Shown here in pieces: positions 30,818 through 34,274 of a stretch of 34,274 nucleotides of DNA. The stretch spans positions 1 through 34,274 of the forward strand of contig ONMP01000015.1 in NCBI GenBank assembly GCA_900318935.1, given 5' to 3'. The stretch is from an uncultured Actinomycetes bacterium (GTDB taxonomy: Bacteria; Actinomycetota; Coriobacteriia; Coriobacteriales; Atopobiaceae). A program made the position numbers and the translations under genes. Every line of letters begins with the position of its first letter. The first letter of the stretch is position 1. Below the pieces are notes generated by a model, which was not told the DNA's origin, searched no databases, and saw only the letters and a list, made by a program, of their open reading frames with translations.

Positions 30818-31450
30818 TCAGTCGTCGATATGAATCGTCCAACCGGTATTGATCTTTTTCTTGACCTTCTTCTTTGTGAGCTCATCGAGCTTCGGCCAGT
30901 CTCTCACCTTACGCGCCCGACCGGTCACCAGATGCGCCTTCTCGGCACAGAGGGCGAGCGGCGTATCCGAGAGCGAGTCGGAATAAAAGTGGTCAATCAC
31001 CGGAAAGCCGTGGTCGATGATGTAGCGGGACTTTTCCCGCGCGTACATGAGGTTGTTCACAAGGACCCCAAGCTCCCGGTCGTAGTCGGTCGCCACGAAC
31101 TCCACGCCGAGCCTGCGCGCGATGGGCTCTATGATGCAGGAGGGGGACGCGCTGATGATGATGTCGTCTGGCTTCTTTTGCGCGAGATACCAGGAGGAAA
31201 TCCTCCGTGCGTTCCTGTCCCAGTATCGCTCGATCTGAACGTCGAAGTCGCCGATGTCCCTGAGGTAGCTGTACAACACGCGAAGCATGCGATAGCTCTG
31301 CATCTTTCCCAACTTGTACTGGACCACGCTCATAAAGGCACGAGGCGCGAAGGTGAACCAGAGCCTTGGGTGACGGTTCATGCACCAGATCGCAAAGCCG
31401 ATCGTGCAGTTCGACGGATAGATGGTGCCGTCAAAGTCGTATGCGTTCAT
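30818..31450 (-). CDS. HAD-superfamily phosphatase (IB-like)
   Basis: 210 residues from the ATG at 31450, chosen for its AAAGGAG site and because motif I follows at once (MNAYDFDGTIYPSNCTIGF). Motif II is IIISASPSCIIEPIA and the metal motif is SDSLSDTPLALCA. The small helical cap follows motif I (HPRLWFTFAPRAFMSVVQYK), as in phosphoserine-phosphatase-like HAD-IB members of Coriobacteriia and Firmicutes. The C-terminus is lysine-rich (LTKKKVKKK). The cellular substrate is unknown. It is divergent from the sirtuin gene with 99 bases between starts. Confidence 0.88.
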   Translation of the reverse strand: MNAYDFDGTIYPSNCTIGFAIWCMNRHPRLWFTFAPRAFMSVVQYKLGKMQSYRMLRVLYSYLRDIGDFDVQIERYWDRNARRISSWYLAQKKPDDIIISASPSCIIEPIARRLGVEFVATDYDRELGVLVNNLMYAREKSRYIIDHGFPVIDHFYSDSLSDTPLALCAEKAHLVTGRARKVRDWPKLDELTKKKVKKKINTGWTIHIDD

Positions 31451-31549
31451 CGGAGCCGCTCCTTTCCGGGCACCGCATTTGTTTATAGCCCTATAGTACC
31501 GTATCGTACCTGATAGCATGAGCCGAACCACGCACGGAAGGAGCCTGAT

Positions 31550-32422
31550 ATGAACAACGAGACCTGCGAAAGCCAGCTGAAACAGCTGAGGGAGGCCCTT
31601 GACCAAGCCGATGCCGTCGTGATCGGCGCAGGGGCAGGGCTCTCCACGGCCGCCGGGCTCACGTACTCCGGCGAACGCTTCGAGCGACTCTTCGGCGACT
31701 TCGCCGCCAAGTACGGCATTCGCGACATGTACTCAGGCGGCTTCTACCCGTTCGCCACGCCTGAGGAGATGTGGGCATGGTGGAGCCGCCACATCTGGTG
31801 CAATCGCTACGAGCCGGCACCAAAGAACACCTATGCCAAGCTGCTGCAACTAGTAGAAGGCAGGGACTTCTTCGTAATCACCACCAACGTGGACCACCAG
31901 TTCCAGCTGGCGGGCTGCCCAAAGGAGCAGCTCTTTTATACGCAAGGTGACTACGGGCTATGGCAGTGCAGCGTACCGTGCCACGACAAGACCTATGACA
32001 ACTACGAGACGGTCATGGCTATGGTGGAGCAGCAGCGCGACATGCGGGTGCCAAGCGAGCTTGTGCCCATGTGCCCTGTGTGCGGCAAGCCCATGAGCAT
32101 GAACCTACGGGCAGACGACACCTTCGTGGAGGACGAGGGCTGGCACGCAGCCGCCAATCGCTACCGCGACTACCTGCACTCACACCGAGATGGTCGCGTG
32201 CTCTACCTTGAGCTGGGCGTGGGCGGCAACACTCCCGGCATCATCAAGTATCCGTTCTGGCAGTTGGTGTATGACGACCCAAAGGCAACCTATGCTTGCG
32301 TGAACCTAGGCCAAGTGATGACGGCACGCGAGATCGTGGATCGCTCGATTCTTGTGGACGCAGACATCGACGCCGTACTAGACGCGCTACTGGAAGGAGA
32401 CACCGATGGATGCAATGCGTAA
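31550..32422 (+). CDS. Class M sirtuin (SirTM), protein ADP-ribosyltransferase
   Basis: 290 residues. NAD-binding GAGAGLSTAAG (26-36), ITTNVDHQFQLAG (N113, D115), a zinc site (C140, C144, C175, C178), and GVGGNTPGIIKYPFW near the C-terminus. In deacetylase sirtuins the catalytic His stands in a HG pair after this Asn-x-Asp; here that place is Q132-G133 (YTQGDYG). This Gln and the macrodomain partner are known features of the SirTM class, which ADP-ribosylates a lipoyl-carrier GcvH-L in Staphylococcus and Streptococcus. R187 in SMNLR could correspond to the conserved catalytic arginine. GGAAGGAGCC precedes ATG. It overlaps the macrodomain gene by 17 bases. Confidence 0.93.
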   Translation: MNNETCESQLKQLREALDQADAVVIGAGAGLSTAAGLTYSGERFERLFGDFAAKYGIRDMYSGGFYPFATPEEMWAWWSRHIWCNRYEPAPKNTYAKLLQLVEGRDFFVITTNVDHQFQLAGCPKEQLFYTQGDYGLWQCSVPCHDKTYDNYETVMAMVEQQRDMRVPSELVPMCPVCGKPMSMNLRADDTFVEDEGWHAAANRYRDYLHSHRDGRVLYLELGVGGNTPGIIKYPFWQLVYDDPKATYACVNLGQVMTAREIVDRSILVDADIDAVLDALLEGDTDGCNA

Positions 32423-33200
32423 GGAAGAACTTCTCGCCCGGCTCGTGGCGACGTTGGAAGAGGAGCGCGGCCAGGACACCAGCTCACTTGTCATCACCGA
32501 CAACCTCTGGCTGCGCTTCCGCGCGCTTGTGAACGTGCGGCCGCCCTGGCCCATAGGTGAAGAGTTCCTAGCCATGCAGGACGAGCTGTTGCAGGGGCTC
32601 ATCGCCGAGGCAGGCGTGCACGACGTAGACGAGGCCGAACCTTCGTCGCTTGACCCGCGCCTGCGTCTCTGGCGTGGCGACATCACCACGCTGGCCGCAG
32701 ATGCCATCGTAAACGCCGCCAACTCCCAGATGCTGGGTTGCTGGGCACCGCTGCACAGCTGCATCGACAACGCCATCCACACGTTCGCAGGCGTACAGCT
32801 GCGAGCCGAATGCGCGCGCCTCATGGCCGAGCAGGGCCACGAGGAACCCACAGGCAAAGCCAAGGTCACGGGTGCCTACAACCTGCCCGCACGGCGCGTC
32901 ATCCACACGGTCGGACCCATCGCGAATGGATTGCCCACGGCACGTCATCGCGTGGAGCTCGCCTCGTGCTACCGAAGCTGCCTGGAGGCTGCTGCGGCCG
33001 AAGGCCTGCGTTCAATCGCCTTCTGCTGCATCAGCACCGGTGTGTTCGGATTCCCACAACGCGAGGCGGCCAGAATTGCCGTACACACCGTGCGGGAATG
33101 GCTGGATTCGCACGACTCGGAAATCTCCGTGGTTTTCAATGTCTTCTCTTCAAAGGACGAGGAGATCTACCGTCGAGAGACGCAATTACCCATTGCGTGA
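32406..33200 (+). CDS. Zinc-type macrodomain ADP-ribosylhydrolase
   Basis: 264 residues. An N-terminal helical region of about 85 residues is followed by a macrodomain: LRLWRGDITTLAADAIVNAANSQMLGCW, LHSCIDNAIHTFAGVQLR, VTGAYNLPARRVIHTVGP, and FCCISTGVFGFPQREAARIA. The GCWxPLHSCIDNxIH block is the signature of the zinc-dependent macrodomains encoded beside SirTM; C112, H117 and C119 are likely zinc ligands. It removes the ADP-ribose added by the sirtuin. The ATG has GGAAGGAGACACCG upstream and lies within the end of the sirtuin gene, so the pair is translationally coupled. Confidence 0.93.
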   Translation: MDAMRKEELLARLVATLEEERGQDTSSLVITDNLWLRFRALVNVRPPWPIGEEFLAMQDELLQGLIAEAGVHDVDEAEPSSLDPRLRLWRGDITTLAADAIVNAANSQMLGCWAPLHSCIDNAIHTFAGVQLRAECARLMAEQGHEEPTGKAKVTGAYNLPARRVIHTVGPIANGLPTARHRVELASCYRSCLEAAAAEGLRSIAFCCISTGVFGFPQREAARIAVHTVREWLDSHDSEISVVFNVFSSKDEEIYRRETQLPIA

Positions 33201-33255
33201 CAACGTCTGGCGCCGCCACTACGCTGTTCTTGTAGGACGAACGAAAGGAGACGTC

Positions 33256-34080
33256 ATGAGCGTCAGCACGGCAATCCAAAACGCACGAAAGAAAGCGGGA
33301 CTCACGCAAGAGCAGCTCGCGAGCAAGGTATACGTGACGCGGCAAGCTGTGAGCAGGTGGGAGACCGGCGAGAGCGAGCCGGGCATCGACATGCGGAAGC
33401 TCTTGGCGAGCGTGCTCGGTGTGCCGGTGACCAGTCTGCTCGACCTGCCCGACGCCCCCGCCTGCCAGTGCTGCGGAACCCCCTTCGACGTGCCAAACAT
33501 GCCCTTCGGGACGAACGCTGACGGCACGGAGAACCCAGACTACTGCGGGTGGTGCTACCAAGATGGGGAGTTCACCAGCGCTGGGCTCGACGAGATCATC
33601 GAGCGCAACGTCCCCTACCTCATGCAGGCCACCGGATACACGGCCGAAGAGGCGGTCTCATTCATGGGGGCGGTCCTGCCCACGCTCAAGCGGTGGAGCG
33701 GCGTGGAAAACCGTAACGTGTCGGCCAACCTCAAGCGAAGTGCATTCTACGTGTGCCCCGACTGCAACAACGTCGTGTGGTCAGCGGGCGAGGCTGCGGT
33801 CAGCTGTTGCGGGAACGTACTCGAACCGCTCACAGCAAAGAAGAACGACGGCATTCTCGACGCAACCGTCGAGGTGACAGCGGGTTGCCAGCGCGCGCAC
33901 GTAACGCACCCCATGACCAAGGATGACCATCTGCTGTTCATCGCCGCCGTCGGCGACGACCTCGTGCGCATCAAGCGACTCTATCCCGAGCAGGAGGCTC
34001 GCGCCGAGTTCTGGCTGCAAGGCCCTTGCAAGGTGTACGCGTACGGAAGCGGCTGCGGCCTTGTCGAGCTCCACGGATAG
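33256..34080 (+). CDS. XRE-family regulator with zinc ribbon and desulfoferrodoxin-like domain
   Basis: 274 residues from ATG at 33256 with GAAAGGAG. Residues 5-60 are an XRE helix-turn-helix (AIQNARKKAGLTQEQLASKVYVTRQAVSRWETG). Residues 70-107 are a zinc ribbon with C70, C73, C97 and C100 (GTNADGTENPDYCGWCYQDGEF). Residues 164-185 match the desulforedoxin centre (YVCPDCNN...VSCC; C167, C170, C184, C185). The rest resembles superoxide reductase: H215, HPM at H218, H225, and IKRLYPEQEARAEF. Relatives end YAYCNRHG with the axial Cys and a His ligand; here it is YAYGSGCG, so Cys is Gly and His is Cys. The reductase iron site is probably changed or lost, while the rubredoxin-type centre is intact. 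Redox or metal sensing is inferred. It lies 55 bases after the macrodomain stop. Confidence 0.82.
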   Translation: MSVSTAIQNARKKAGLTQEQLASKVYVTRQAVSRWETGESEPGIDMRKLLASVLGVPVTSLLDLPDAPACQCCGTPFDVPNMPFGTNADGTENPDYCGWCYQDGEFTSAGLDEIIERNVPYLMQATGYTAEEAVSFMGAVLPTLKRWSGVENRNVSANLKRSAFYVCPDCNNVVWSAGEAAVSCCGNVLEPLTAKKNDGILDATVEVTAGCQRAHVTHPMTKDDHLLFIAAVGDDLVRIKRLYPEQEARAEFWLQGPCKVYAYGSGCGLVELHG

Positions 34081-34107
34081 CAAATTCATTCTAGAAGGAA
34101 GCATGAC

Positions 34108-34151
34108 AAGGTGACAGGTGACACGTCAGAAGACTTGTCACCTGTCACCTT
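34108..34151. terminator. Palindrome between convergent genes, likely terminator
   Basis: Perfect 16-bp arms AAGGTGACAGGTGACA (34108-34123) and TGTCACCTGTCACCTT (34136-34151) around a 12-base loop. Each arm holds a direct repeat of GGTGACA. The exit on the plus strand is CCTTAATTC, a weak T-tract. Confidence 0.6.
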
Positions 34152-34177
34152 AATTCTTGCGCACCAGCGCGAATATC

Positions 34178-34274
34178 TTACAGCTTATACGACCCAAACC
34201 CGGCAATCGCCTTATCAATCGACGTCTTCCCATTTGCGACCTCATAGGCCGCGACGCGGTATTGGATGGTGACG
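34178..34274 (-). CDS. C-terminal end of an unrecognised protein (partial, runs off right edge)
   Basis: A leftward frame enters at the right edge and ends at TAA (34178-34180). The 31 visible residues include VTIQYRVAAYEVANGKTSID and finish AIAGFGSYKL. The mix of strand and helix suggests a soluble or secreted protein, and the end recalls solute-binding proteins, but too little is present to name a family. Confidence 0.55.
   Translation of the reverse strand, partial: VTIQYRVAAYEVANGKTSIDKAIAGFGSYKL

Noticed and set aside
1..34274. tRNA, rRNA, CRISPR, integrase and intact insertion sequences
   Set aside because: I looked for T-loop words, repeat arrays, transposase motifs and attachment duplications and found none that I can support.

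Overview
The window looks like the chromosome of an anaerobic Coriobacteriia (Actinomycetota), probably of the Olsenella/Atopobiaceae or Collinsella type. The grounds are GC-rich coding DNA, Shine-Dalgarno starts, long surface proteins with a short positively charged N-terminus, a mannose-type PTS with an AraC regulator, several Cof-type HAD phosphatases, and the gene order tmk-holB-ricT. The genus is inference. No rRNA, tRNA, CRISPR array, integrase or intact insertion sequence was seen.

Layout. 1-3440: start of a secreted surface protein that runs off the left edge, then a gene-poor stretch with large palindromes and remnants of two nuclease genes. 3459-9116: an LPXTG pilin with a structured leader, a hotdog thioesterase, a pentapeptide protein preceded by an SPFH gene fragment, a toxin remnant with an RHH antitoxin, and a HerA-like ATPase. 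9504-12107: a secreted protein with seven InlB-type repeats. 12124-18450: a leftward block tmk-holB-ricT-(GH5-like)-rsmI plus a lipoprotein. 18632-21859: GNAT, HAD phosphatase, small acidic protein, TRIC channel, HAD phosphatase. 21978-25944: AraC regulator divergent from a mannose-family PTS (IIA, IIB, IIC, IID), closed by a strong terminator. 26067-30767: a SixA-CHAD fusion, a HAD protein that has lost a catalytic motif, and a secreted HExxH metallopeptidase. 30818-34080: a HAD phosphatase divergent from a class M sirtuin, a Zn-type macrodomain and a regulator carrying a desulfoferrodoxin-like domain. A last gene enters from the right edge.

How the genes work together. tmk, holB and ricT belong to nucleotide supply, replication and RNA processing; the GH5-like protein in that block has lost its nucleophile and is probably not an enzyme. 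The PTS genes form one uptake system, with the AraC protein as the likely regulator; SixA-CHAD lies tail to tail with it and could act on phosphohistidine signalling. The sirtuin and macrodomain are a writer/eraser pair for protein ADP-ribosylation and here sit just before a possible redox sensor.

The most striking non-coding signal is a 31-bp palindromic unit found five times: twice inside the rsmI reading frame (adding about 22 codons), twice upstream of the motif-deleted HAD gene, and once overlapping that gene's stop codon. Several unrelated palindromes occupy other gaps, mostly between convergent genes.
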